Assembly (NCBI GenBank): GCA_023427545.1 | Contig: JAEZBF010000343.1 | Coordinates: forward strand, 1-5,451 | DNA: 5,451 nt | Direction of reading: 5' to 3' | From: Pseudomonadota bacterium | Lineage (GTDB): Bacteria; Pseudomonadota; Alphaproteobacteria; Rhizobiales; Devosiaceae | Part shown: positions 1 to 5,436 of the stretch, piece by piece | Position numbering within the stretch: the stretch's first letter is position 1 | Layout: each line of letters starts with the position of its first letter | The notes under the pieces: model-generated | Seen by the model: the letters and a program-made list of their open reading frames with translations, nothing else | What the model was told of the DNA's origin: nothing | The model's database searches: none | Made by a program: the position numbers and the translations under genes

Positions 1-1107
1 GGGCGAGATGGGGGCGCCGAGGCCGTTGAGGACGATGATGGTGGTCGGCAGGCTCCACGCGATCAGGAGCAGGTTGGCGACAATGATCGATTGCGGATGC
101 ATGCGGGCGACAAGGAGGGCCCCGGCGAGCAGCACCGCAAGATCGTAGCTGAGCATGTAGGGCGTGATCAGCACGGTTCCGATGAGGATCAGGGCCGCCT
201 GCACCATCGCGTCGCTGGTGCGGAACAGGCGCCACAGCAGCAAGGCGCCGACCAGGGCGGCAAAGACCAGGTGGAACTGCCCCGCCAGCACGTCGTCGCC
301 GAGCAGGAGGCGGAACGACATGAAGGCCGACGGCACCATCAAGACCCCCATGCCGACCGACTTGCGGTGCGCCAACTCGAGGTAAGGCAAGGATTCGCCG
401 ATGTAGTCGCGCCAGGCCTGCGGGCCGAACAGCAGAATGGTCAACCCGACCAGCAGCAGGCTCAGCACGCCGGCGAGGAGGATCAGCCACCACCGGCGCT
501 GCCGGGCGAACAGCAGGGGCAGCAGGTAGCCGATCTGCGGCTTGAAGGTCAGCAGAGCCGAAGCGACGGCGGCAAGCGGACTGAACCGCCCGCGCGGCGC
601 CATGGCGACCAGCAGCAGGCCGGCCGCGAAATTGCCGGTCTGGCCGAAATAGATGCTGGCACACGCAGCCGGAGAGGTGACGATGATCGCGGTTTCCAGC
701 CAGTCGAAGCCGAACCGGCGCGCGCCATAACCCAGCATCAGCAGGCCCACGATCGACCAGGCGGCGAGCGCCACGTAGTAGTTGGCAAAGAGCCCGAATG
801 GCGCGGCGAGCAGCAGGGACTGGGGCGGGTAGGCCCAGAGCCGGATGCCGATATCGGCGTCGACGATCGCGGCGTGCTGGAAGGCGACGTAAGCATCGGG
901 GAGGTAGATCGGCGCGAAGTTGCCGGACAGCACGAGCTTGGCGACGGTCCACATGTTGATGAAGTCGCCGCCGATGGGATTGCCGTACTCGGACAGCAGA
1001 CCGTTGCTGTTCATCAGTTCGGTGATGGTCGAGTAGGCGAACTTGCATAGGTGCAGCAGCCACAACACGAGCAGCGTGAGCTTGAACGCTTTGGGCATCT
1101 TGACCAT
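1..1107 (-). CDS. Glycosyltransferase family 87 (DUF2029) membrane protein, 3' end cut by window edge
   Basis: An uninterrupted frame of 369 codons runs from an ATG at 1107 to base 1, so the C-terminus lies outside the window. The translation is a polytopic membrane protein: an N-terminal hydrophobic helix (about residues 9-25), an extra-membrane loop with GGDF (46-49) and W-A-YPP (91-95), then repeated hydrophobic spans separated by short basic loops. Other family-like landmarks are FGQTGN (154-159), FKPQ (188-191) and YDLAVLL (321-327). The GGDF...YPP pattern is characteristic of GT87/DUF2029 enzymes, integral-membrane transferases related to the mycobacterial mannosyltransferase PimE that use polyprenyl-phosphate sugars; the acidic residue in the first large loop (here D48) is the likely catalytic one. 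Sugar, acceptor and pathway cannot be told from this window. The start is uncertain: an in-frame ATG at 1098 is the alternative, and neither has a clear Shine-Dalgarno. A -10-like TATACT sits at 1118-1113. It is divergent from gdx, with 167 bases between them. Confidence 0.85.
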   Translation of the reverse strand, partial: MVKMPKAFKLTLLVLWLLHLCKFAYSTITELMNSNGLLSEYGNPIGGDFINMWTVAKLVLSGNFAPIYLPDAYVAFQHAAIVDADIGIRLWAYPPQSLLLAAPFGLFANYYVALAAWSIVGLLMLGYGARRFGFDWLETAIIVTSPAACASIYFGQTGNFAAGLLLVAMAPRGRFSPLAAVASALLTFKPQIGYLLPLLFARQRRWWLILLAGVLSLLLVGLTILLFGPQAWRDYIGESLPYLELAHRKSVGMGVLMVPSAFMSFRLLLGDDVLAGQFHLVFAALVGALLLWRLFRTSDAMVQAALILIGTVLITPYMLSYDLAVLLAGALLVARMHPQSIIVANLLLIAWSLPTTIIVLNGLGAPISP

Positions 1108-1169
1108 GCCCGAGTATAGAAGGGGGCGGCTTAAGTCTTGGTATCCTGGGGTGGAGGTAATGACAGGTG

Positions 1170-1198
1170 TTGTCGGCGGGCCGGCAGAGGCCTATGCG
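1170..1198 (+). promoter_or_regulatory. Possible sigma70-type promoter for gdx
   Basis: TTGTCG (1170-1175, 4 of 6 to TTGACA) and TATGCG (1193-1198, only 3 of 6 to TATAAT) are separated by 17 bases. Transcription would begin near 1205, at the base of the first riboswitch hairpin, which would give a leader consisting almost entirely of the switch. The -10 match is poor, so this is a suggestion resting mainly on its position and spacing. Confidence 0.3.
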
Positions 1199-1201
1199 AG
1201 G

Positions 1202-1257
1202 GGGCGGAGGCAACGACCTCCCCCATCGTGGGTGGATCTCTGCCGGGACGGCCCGGC
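1202..1257 (+). promoter_or_regulatory. Guanidine-II (mini-ykkC) riboswitch upstream of gdx
   Basis: Two consecutive hairpins carry the ACGR loop sequences that define guanidine-II (mini-ykkC) RNAs. P2 is very clear: GCCGGG (1242-1247), the tetraloop ACGG (1248-1251), then CCCGGC (1252-1257), six perfect pairs. P1 is GGAGG (1206-1210), loop CAACGA (1211-1216) and CCTCC (1217-1221), extendable by GGG 1202-1204 with CCC 1222-1224 around a bulged C1205. The P1 loop contains ACGA but has two extra bases (CA) on its 5' side, so it departs from the tetraloop of the class. In this class each loop binds one guanidinium ion and the two loops kiss through their CG dinucleotides. The element ends 17 bases before the start of a guanidinium exporter gene, one of the standard associations of this riboswitch. 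Motif and context agree; the odd P1 loop is the main doubt. Confidence 0.8.
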
Positions 1258-1271
1258 CCTGATGGAGGGCC
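1255..1271 (+). promoter_or_regulatory. Ribosome-binding-site sequestering hairpin of the gdx leader
   Basis: GGCCCT (1255-1260) and AGGGCC (1266-1271) form six perfect pairs around a 5-base loop, burying part of the gdx Shine-Dalgarno GGAGGG (1264-1269). Its left arm uses bases 1255-1257, which are also the last three bases of riboswitch hairpin P2, so the two hairpins cannot form fully together. The inferred logic is that ligand-stabilised P2 frees the Shine-Dalgarno (translation on), while without guanidine the sequestering hairpin closes it. A second possible anti-Shine-Dalgarno is CCTCC in P1 (1217-1221), complementary to GGAGG at 1264-1268. Confidence 0.65.
1264..1269 (+). promoter_or_regulatory. 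Shine-Dalgarno of gdx; decides the ATG start
   Basis: GGAGGG lies 5 bases before ATG 1275 but only 2 bases before the in-frame GTG at 1272. The spacing favours the ATG, and that start also places the conserved glutamate at residue 13, as in characterised Gdx proteins. Confidence 0.8.
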
Positions 1272-1274
1272 GTG

Positions 1275-1589
1275 ATGGCCTGGATTCTGCTTTTCGCTGC
1301 CGGTCTCTTCGAGATCGTCTGGGCCTACACGATGAAGGAATCGGCGGGGTTCACCCGGCTTTGGCCGTCGGTGATCACCCTGGCCGCAATGCTCGCCAGC
1401 GTGGTGCTGCTGTCGATGGCAATGCGCACGCTGCCGCTCGGCACCGCCTATACGGTGTGGACCGGGATCGGGGCGGTGGGCGCATTCACCGTAGGCATCC
1501 TGGTGCTGGGCGAGGCGGCGACGCCGCTGCGGATCGGCGCGGCGGCGCTGATCGTCAGCGGCCTGGTGCTGCTCAAGCTCAGCGAATAG
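1275..1589 (+). CDS. gdx: Guanidinium exporter Gdx (SugE), small multidrug resistance family
   Basis: This 104-residue protein is almost entirely four transmembrane helices, the size and layout of the SMR family. It is expected to act as a dual-topology homodimer in the inner membrane, exchanging protons for guanidinium. The residues that define the Gdx/SugE branch are present at their usual numbers: E13 (proton/substrate glutamate), W16, S42, Y59 and W62, with the helix-3 signature GTAYTVWTGIGAVGA at 56-70 and LGEAATPLR at 78-86. This separates it from EmrE/Qac-type polyspecific SMR pumps. The start is ATG 1275; a GTG at 1272 would add one residue but is badly spaced from the Shine-Dalgarno. 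A guanidine-II-like riboswitch directly upstream supports guanidinium as the substrate and implies translational induction. It is a single SMR gene, with no paired subunit. Its TAG stop is 7 bases from the dnaE stop on the opposite strand, with no room for an intrinsic terminator. Confidence 0.93.
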   Translation: MAWILLFAAGLFEIVWAYTMKESAGFTRLWPSVITLAAMLASVVLLSMAMRTLPLGTAYTVWTGIGAVGAFTVGILVLGEAATPLRIGAAALIVSGLVLLKLSE

Positions 1590-1596
1590 CGCACCG

Positions 1597-4500
1597 TCAG
1601 CTCAGGCGGACGTCGACGACGCCCTGAAGAGACTTGATGCCGCCGGCGAGTTCGGGGCTGACGCGATAGCCGCCGGGGATCTCGATCTCGTATTCGCGGT
1701 CGTTGCGGATGACGATGAAGCTGACGCTGCCTTCGCCGCCCGGCTTGAGCTGGGTGCGGATCGGCTGCAGGCAGCGTTCGCTGCCGGCAAAGACCACGAG
1801 GCGCTTGCCGACTTTTTCCGCCGCCCCTTCGATGGGCTGGGCGCTGTTGAGGCGGACGCTGATGCCATCGGGGCGCTCGTCGGCGTCGACGTTCAGCATC
1901 ACCGATTTGCCCACCGAAAGGAGCTGGCCGTACTGCATGAGCTGCTCGGCAAAGACCAGGCACTCGTAGCTGCCGGAGGGATCTGAGAGGGTCAGCACGG
2001 CCATGGCCGCGCCCTTGCGGGTGCGCCGATCCTGGCGGGCGGCGACGGTGCCGGCGAGGCGCCCTGCCCTCACGCCTTCCTTCACCGCGAGCTCGAAATC
2101 CGACCAGGGGTGGATGCGGAGCTTCTCGAAGAGATCGGCGTAGGGATCGAGGGGGTGGCCCGAGAGGTGGAAGCCGATCGCCGAGAGCTCGCGCTCGAGC
2201 CGTTCGGTCGGCAGCCAGTTGGGTACGTCCGGCAGGCGGATCGGCTCGGCCGTGCCCGAGGAGAACATGTCGATGATGCCCGAGGTCTTATCCGAGGCGA
2301 GGCGCTGGGCCTCGCCGATGACCTGGTCGATGGCGGCGAAGGCCTGCTCCCGGCGCGGCGCCAGCTGGTCGAATGCCCCGGCGTTGATAAGCGTTTCGAG
2401 GGTGCGGCGGTTGATGACGCGCGGATCGACCCGGGCGGCGAAATCGGCGAGGTCCTTGAACGGCCGGTCGCCGCGGGCGGCGACGATGTGCTCGGCGACC
2501 GCCTGCCCCACGCCCTTGATCGCGCCGATGCCGTAGTAGATGCGGCCATCGCGGGCGTCGAACTCTGCCATCGAGCGGTTGACGCATGGCGGCACGATCT
2601 GGATGCCGTGCTTCCTGGCATCGCGGCGGAAGTCGTTGAGCTTGTCGGTGTTGCCCATGTCGAGGGTCATCGACGCGGCGTAGAATTCGTGCGGGAAGTG
2701 CGCCTTGAGATAGGCCGTCTGATAGGTGATGTAGCCGTAGGGCGCCGAGTGCGACTTGTTGAAGCCGTATTCGGCGAACTTGGCGCAGGCGTCGAAGATG
2801 GTGTTGGCGAGCGCGCGGGCAATGCCGTGCTGGCTTTCCGCGCCGGCGAGGAAACGGTCGCGCTGGGCGTCCATCTCGGCCTTGATCTTCTTGCCCATTG
2901 CACGGCGCAGGAGGTCGGCTTCCGCAAGCGTATAGCCGGCCAGCGACTTGGCGATCTGCTGGACCTGCTCCTGGTAGGTTATGACGCCGTAGGTGGGCGC
3001 AAGGATGGGCTCGAGCAGCGGGTGAAGGTACTCGACCGGCTCGTCGCCGCGCTTGCGGGCGCAGTAGGTCGGGATGTTGGCCATGGGGCCGGGGCGGTAG
3101 AGCGCAACGAGGGCGATGAGGTCCTCGAAGCGGTCGGGCCGCATGTCGACCAGTGCCCGGCGCATGCCGCCCGATTCCACCTGGAACACGCCGACGACGT
3201 CGCCCCGCGTCATCATTTCGAAGGTCGGCGCGTCGTCGATGGGGATCTGGCTCAACTCGAACGGCGTGCCGTTGCGGTTGATCATCTTGGCGGCCTTGTC
3301 GAGCGTCGTCAGCGTCTTGAGACCGAGGAAGTCGAATTTCACCAGGCCGGCAGGCTCGACCCACTTGAGGCTGTACTGGGTGACCGGCATCTCGGACCGC
3401 GGGTCGCGGTACATCGGCACCAGCTCCTGAAGCGGGCGCTCGCCGATGACGATGCCGGCCGCGTGGGTGCTGGCGTGGCGGTAGAGCCCCTCGAGCTTCT
3501 GGCCGATCTCGAGCAGCTGGGCGACGGCCTCGTCGCTGTCGCGCATCATGCGCAGCTGCGGCTCGCTCTCGAGCGCCTGCGCGAGGGTGACGGGGTTGGC
3601 GGGATTGGCCGGCACGAGCTTGGCGATGCGGTCGACCTGGCCGTAGGGCATCTGCAGCACGCGGCCGACGTCGCGGAGGACGGCGCGGGCCTGCAGGGTT
3701 CCGAACGTGATGATCTGGGCGACGTTGTCGCGGCCGTATTTGTCGGCGACGTACTCGATGACCTCGCCGCGGCGGTCCTGGCAGAAGTCGATGTCGAAAT
3801 CCGGCATCGAGACGCGGTCGGGGTTGAGGAAGCGCTCGAACAGCAGGTCGTAGCGCAGCGGATCGAGGTCGGTGATGGTCAGGGCGTAGGCGACCAGCGA
3901 GCCGGCGCCCGAGCCGCGGCCGGGACCGACCGGGATGTCGCGCGCCTTGGCCCACTGGATGAAGTCGGCAACGATGAGGAAGTAGCCGGGGTACTTCATC
4001 TTGATGATGACCGAGAGCTCGAACTCGAGCCGGTCGAGGTACTGCGCCTCGGTTGTATTGGGCGCGCGGCCGAACTTCTCGAAACGGCGGCGGAGGCCGC
4101 TGTGGGCCATTTGGCGCAGGGCCTCGGCCTCGGCGGCCATTCCCTCGGCTTCGCCCTGCCCCGGCTTTGCGGCAAAGCGCGGCAGGATGGGACCGCGGGT
4201 GCGCGGGCGATAGCTGGAGCGGCGGGCGATCTCGACAGTCGACTCGAGCGCTTCGGGGAGATCGGCGAAGAGCTCCATCATCGCGGCGCGCGGCTTGAAG
4301 GCGTGCTCGGCGGTGAGCTTGCGGCGCTCGGTCTGGGCCAGCACGGTGCCGCCAGCGATCGCCAGCAGGGCGTCGTGCGCCTCGTAGTCGGCGGCGGTGG
4401 GGAAGAACGGCTCGTTGGTCGCAACGAGCGGCACGCCGTGGCGGTACGCATAGTCGATGAGCTGCGGCTCGGTGGTGGCCTCGTGACGGCGGCGGTGGCG

Positions 4501-5034
4501 CTGCAGCGCGACGTAGAAGCGGTCGGGGAAGCGGGCGCGCAGCTGCTCGAGCCGCGCGATGGCATGGGTGTCGAGGCCGTTGGCGAGGAACGGATCGAGG
4601 GCCCCCTCGGGGCCGCCGGTGAGGCAGACGATGCCGTCGACCGCCTCGCGATCGAACCAGGCAATCGGCGCCGCCGCGCGGCCGTTGTCGCCCTCGAGAT
4701 GGGCGCGGCTGACGAGGCGGGAGAGGTTGCGGAAGCCCTGCTCGCTGGTCGCGATCAGAACGAGAGCTTCCTTGCTGACGCGGAAACGGTCGTTGCCGAC
4801 TTCGAGGTCGCCAAAATCGACCGCGAGCTCGCAGCCGAGCAGCGGCTGGATACCCTTGCCTGCGGCTTTCTCGGAAAACTCCAGAGCGCCGAACAGGTTG
4901 TTGGTGTCCGCGATGCCGAGTGCCGGCTGCTTGTCGGCCTTGGCGAGCTCGAGCAGCCTGGCGAGCGGCAGCGCGCCCTCGAGCAGCGAATAGGCGGAGT
5001 GGACGTGCAGGTGGATGAAGCCGGGACCGGGCAT
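1597..5034 (-). CDS. dnaE: DNA polymerase III subunit alpha (DnaE1), replicative polymerase
   Basis: A complete 1145-residue family C polymerase, the catalytic subunit of the replicative holoenzyme. Domains in order: PHP domain (about 5-275, opening with FIHLHVHSAYSLLEG); palm with PGRGSGAGS (371-379) and the catalytic PDFDIDF (411-417; D412 and D414, equivalent to E. coli D401/D403); third catalytic aspartate D568 in VKFDFLGL; fingers with YRPGPM (646-651), YQEQVQQIA (687-695) and FNKSHSAPYG (758-767); helix-hairpin-helix around IGAIKGVGQAVAEHI (836-850); clamp-binding region near 919-924; OB fold (about 985-1075); C-terminal tau-binding-type domain (about 1076-1145). It is DnaE1 and not the mutagenic DnaE2/ImuC, whose N-terminus and length differ. 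The PHP metal site looks degenerate (TDH is ADT at 42-44; the later ND-x-H is NEPF at 207-210), implying proofreading by a separate epsilon subunit. ATG 5034 has AAGGA six bases upstream. It may be co-transcribed with the micropeptide gene 61 bases upstream. Confidence 0.98.
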   Translation of the reverse strand: MPGPGFIHLHVHSAYSLLEGALPLARLLELAKADKQPALGIADTNNLFGALEFSEKAAGKGIQPLLGCELAVDFGDLEVGNDRFRVSKEALVLIATSEQGFRNLSRLVSRAHLEGDNGRAAAPIAWFDREAVDGIVCLTGGPEGALDPFLANGLDTHAIARLEQLRARFPDRFYVALQRHRRRHEATTEPQLIDYAYRHGVPLVATNEPFFPTAADYEAHDALLAIAGGTVLAQTERRKLTAEHAFKPRAAMMELFADLPEALESTVEIARRSSYRPRTRGPILPRFAAKPGQGEAEGMAAEAEALRQMAHSGLRRRFEKFGRAPNTTEAQYLDRLEFELSVIIKMKYPGYFLIVADFIQWAKARDIPVGPGRGSGAGSLVAYALTITDLDPLRYDLLFERFLNPDRVSMPDFDIDFCQDRRGEVIEYVADKYGRDNVAQIITFGTLQARAVLRDVGRVLQMPYGQVDRIAKLVPANPANPVTLAQALESEPQLRMMRDSDEAVAQLLEIGQKLEGLYRHASTHAAGIVIGERPLQELVPMYRDPRSEMPVTQYSLKWVEPAGLVKFDFLGLKTLTTLDKAAKMINRNGTPFELSQIPIDDAPTFEMMTRGDVVGVFQVESGGMRRALVDMRPDRFEDLIALVALYRPGPMANIPTYCARKRGDEPVEYLHPLLEPILAPTYGVITYQEQVQQIAKSLAGYTLAEADLLRRAMGKKIKAEMDAQRDRFLAGAESQHGIARALANTIFDACAKFAEYGFNKSHSAPYGYITYQTAYLKAHFPHEFYAASMTLDMGNTDKLNDFRRDARKHGIQIVPPCVNRSMAEFDARDGRIYYGIGAIKGVGQAVAEHIVAARGDRPFKDLADFAARVDPRVINRRTLETLINAGAFDQLAPRREQAFAAIDQVIGEAQRLASDKTSGIIDMFSSGTAEPIRLPDVPNWLPTERLERELSAIGFHLSGHPLDPYADLFEKLRIHPWSDFELAVKEGVRAGRLAGTVAARQDRRTRKGAAMAVLTLSDPSGSYECLVFAEQLMQYGQLLSVGKSVMLNVDADERPDGISVRLNSAQPIEGAAEKVGKRLVVFAGSERCLQPIRTQLKPGGEGSVSFIVIRNDREYEIEIPGGYRVSPELAGGIKSLQGVVDVRLS

Positions 5035-5040
5035 TGGCTG

Positions 5041-5045
5041 TCCTT
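5041..5045 (-). promoter_or_regulatory. Shine-Dalgarno of dnaE
   Basis: AAGGA on the minus strand, 6 bases before ATG 5034. It supports that ATG, which also starts the protein just before the conserved PHP-domain beginning FIHLHVHS. Confidence 0.75.
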
Positions 5046-5047
5046 AG

Positions 5048-5078
5048 CCCCCTCGGCCGGGATGGCCAACCGCGGGGG
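5048..5078 (-). promoter_or_regulatory. GC-rich hairpin in the dnaE leader
   Basis: In the minus-strand transcript CCCCC (5078-5074) pairs with GGGGG (5052-5048), and CGG (5072-5070) with CCG (5056-5054). One mismatch separates the two helices, giving eight GC pairs around a 13-base loop that itself contains two GGCC blocks. There is no T-run after it, so it does not look like an intrinsic terminator. It ends two bases before the dnaE Shine-Dalgarno and could affect initiation or protect a processed end. The structure is visible; any role is inference. Confidence 0.45.
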
Positions 5079-5095
5079 CGATCAATCCACAGCGC

Positions 5096-5194
5096 TCACA
5101 CGAGTCGGGCGGCGGCATCCACCCAGCAGACCGCCGTGACGGTGAAGCCGCCGAGCGCGGCGAGAGCGAGAAAGTCCTTGAAGAATGCAACCAT
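5096..5194 (-). CDS. Putative SOS-inducible single-span membrane micropeptide, 32 aa (SidA-like in kind)
   Basis: A short frame of 32 codons plus TGA, starting at ATG 5194. The peptide begins MVAFFKDF, continues with a hydrophobic stretch (about residues 8-25, including LALAALGGFTVTAV) and ends in WVDAAARLV. That is one transmembrane helix with a lysine near the N-terminus and an arginine near the C-terminus. Three things support translation: an AGGAGGT Shine-Dalgarno at ideal spacing, a well-formed promoter just upstream, and high-GC codon choice. A LexA-type operator inside the promoter predicts induction by DNA damage. The closest functional parallel known to me is Caulobacter SidA, a 29-residue SOS-induced inner-membrane protein that blocks division through the FtsW/FtsN machinery. 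I infer similarity of size, topology and control only; homology was not tested. The stop is 61 bases before the dnaE start on the same strand, so the two may share a transcript. A leader peptide for dnaE is the alternative role. Confidence 0.7.
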   Translation of the reverse strand: MVAFFKDFLALAALGGFTVTAVCWVDAAARLV

Positions 5195-5198
5195 CTGA

Positions 5199-5205
5199 AC
5201 CTCCT
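5199..5205 (-). promoter_or_regulatory. Strong Shine-Dalgarno of the micropeptide gene
   Basis: AGGAGGT on the minus strand, with the AGGAGG core 5 bases from ATG 5194. It is the strongest ribosome binding site in the window and the main reason to treat the 32-codon frame as a gene. Confidence 0.75.
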
Positions 5206-5216
5206 GTTTCGGTTGT

Positions 5217-5241
5217 GTTCTTATATGTTCTCAATTTGTTC
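5217..5241. promoter_or_regulatory. LexA operator (alphaproteobacterial SOS box) with an additional half-site
   Basis: On the plus strand GTTC-TCAATTT-GTTC (5227-5241) is an exact GTTC-N7-GTTC, the direct-repeat LexA box established for Alphaproteobacteria. A third GTTC at 5217-5220 lies 6 bases before the first half-site; N6 is not the standard spacing. The N7 pair lies between the -35 and -10 hexamers of the minus-strand promoter, and the third half-site touches the -10. I see no convincing gene starting on the plus strand, so the minus-strand micropeptide, and possibly dnaE, is the expected target. Confidence 0.75.
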
Positions 5242-5248
5242 TCGTCCA
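5220..5248 (-). promoter_or_regulatory. Sigma70-like promoter of the micropeptide gene (and probably dnaE)
   Basis: On the minus strand, TGGACG (5248-5243, 4 of 6 to TTGACA) and TATAAG (5225-5220, 5 of 6 to TATAAT) are separated by exactly 17 bases. Transcription would start near 5213, leaving a leader of about 20 bases that contains the Shine-Dalgarno. The LexA box lies within the spacer, a classic position for repression. The region is markedly AT-rich compared with its surroundings. Confidence 0.6.
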
Positions 5249-5356
5249 GCATCATCGCTGTAACCATGAATCGGAGGTTAACGGGGGCGGTGGACGGATG
5301 GGTGGTTCTTGGCTCGGCAGCTCGCCGCGATGGAGGCTACCCGGCCTCATGCAGAG

Positions 5357-5436
5357 GGTCATTCGGCGTCGGCGGGAATCTCTGTTGTAGTGGCTGGGGC
5401 CGGGAAACGGGAGATTCCCCGTTCGCGCGGATGACC
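5357..5436. repeat. Pair of inverted REP-like units (BIME-like)
   Basis: Bases 5357-5382 (GGTCATTC...GGGAATCTC) and 5411-5436 (GAGATTCCCC...GGATGACC) are imperfect inverted copies: 9 identical bases at the inner ends, 6 at the outer ends, 17 of 26 overall, with 28 bases between. Each unit resembles the common bacterial REP pattern GTCATTCCCGC...GCGGGAATC. Together they could fold into one long hairpin. The rest of 5249-5451 shows no supported gene on either strand. Confidence 0.5.

Noticed and set aside
91..1050. 319-codon plus-strand frame opposite the glycosyltransferase
   Set aside because: Its product is a Q/R/E/G-rich string with no family features, while the minus strand encodes a clear GT87 membrane protein.
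1202..1224. First riboswitch hairpin considered as an intrinsic terminator
   Set aside because: No T-run follows; the sequence after the stem is CATCGTGGG.
1043..1627. 194-codon plus-strand frame overlapping the gdx leader and gene
   Set aside because: It runs through the riboswitch and gdx in another frame; its Arg/Gly-rich translation resembles no protein. The GGAGG before its internal ATG at 1160 is only 2 bases away.
2288..3955. 555-codon minus-strand frame inside dnaE
   Set aside because: Arg/Pro-rich out-of-frame shadow of dnaE on the same strand.
1597..5034. Polymerase considered as DnaE2/ImuC because of the SOS box upstream
   Set aside because: The N-terminal sequence, 1145-residue length, and OB and tau-binding-type C-terminal regions fit DnaE1, and no imuA/imuB genes are present beside it.
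2110..5139. 1009-codon plus-strand open frame opposite dnaE
   Set aside because: It is fully antisense to a clear DnaE1 gene, low in complexity, and has no recognisable domain; GC-rich third positions keep such antisense frames open.
5082..5267. 61-codon minus-strand frame upstream of dnaE
   Set aside because: It starts upstream of the promoter and LexA box, lacks a Shine-Dalgarno and ends in an Arg-rich stretch; the 32-codon frame in a different register fits the signals better.
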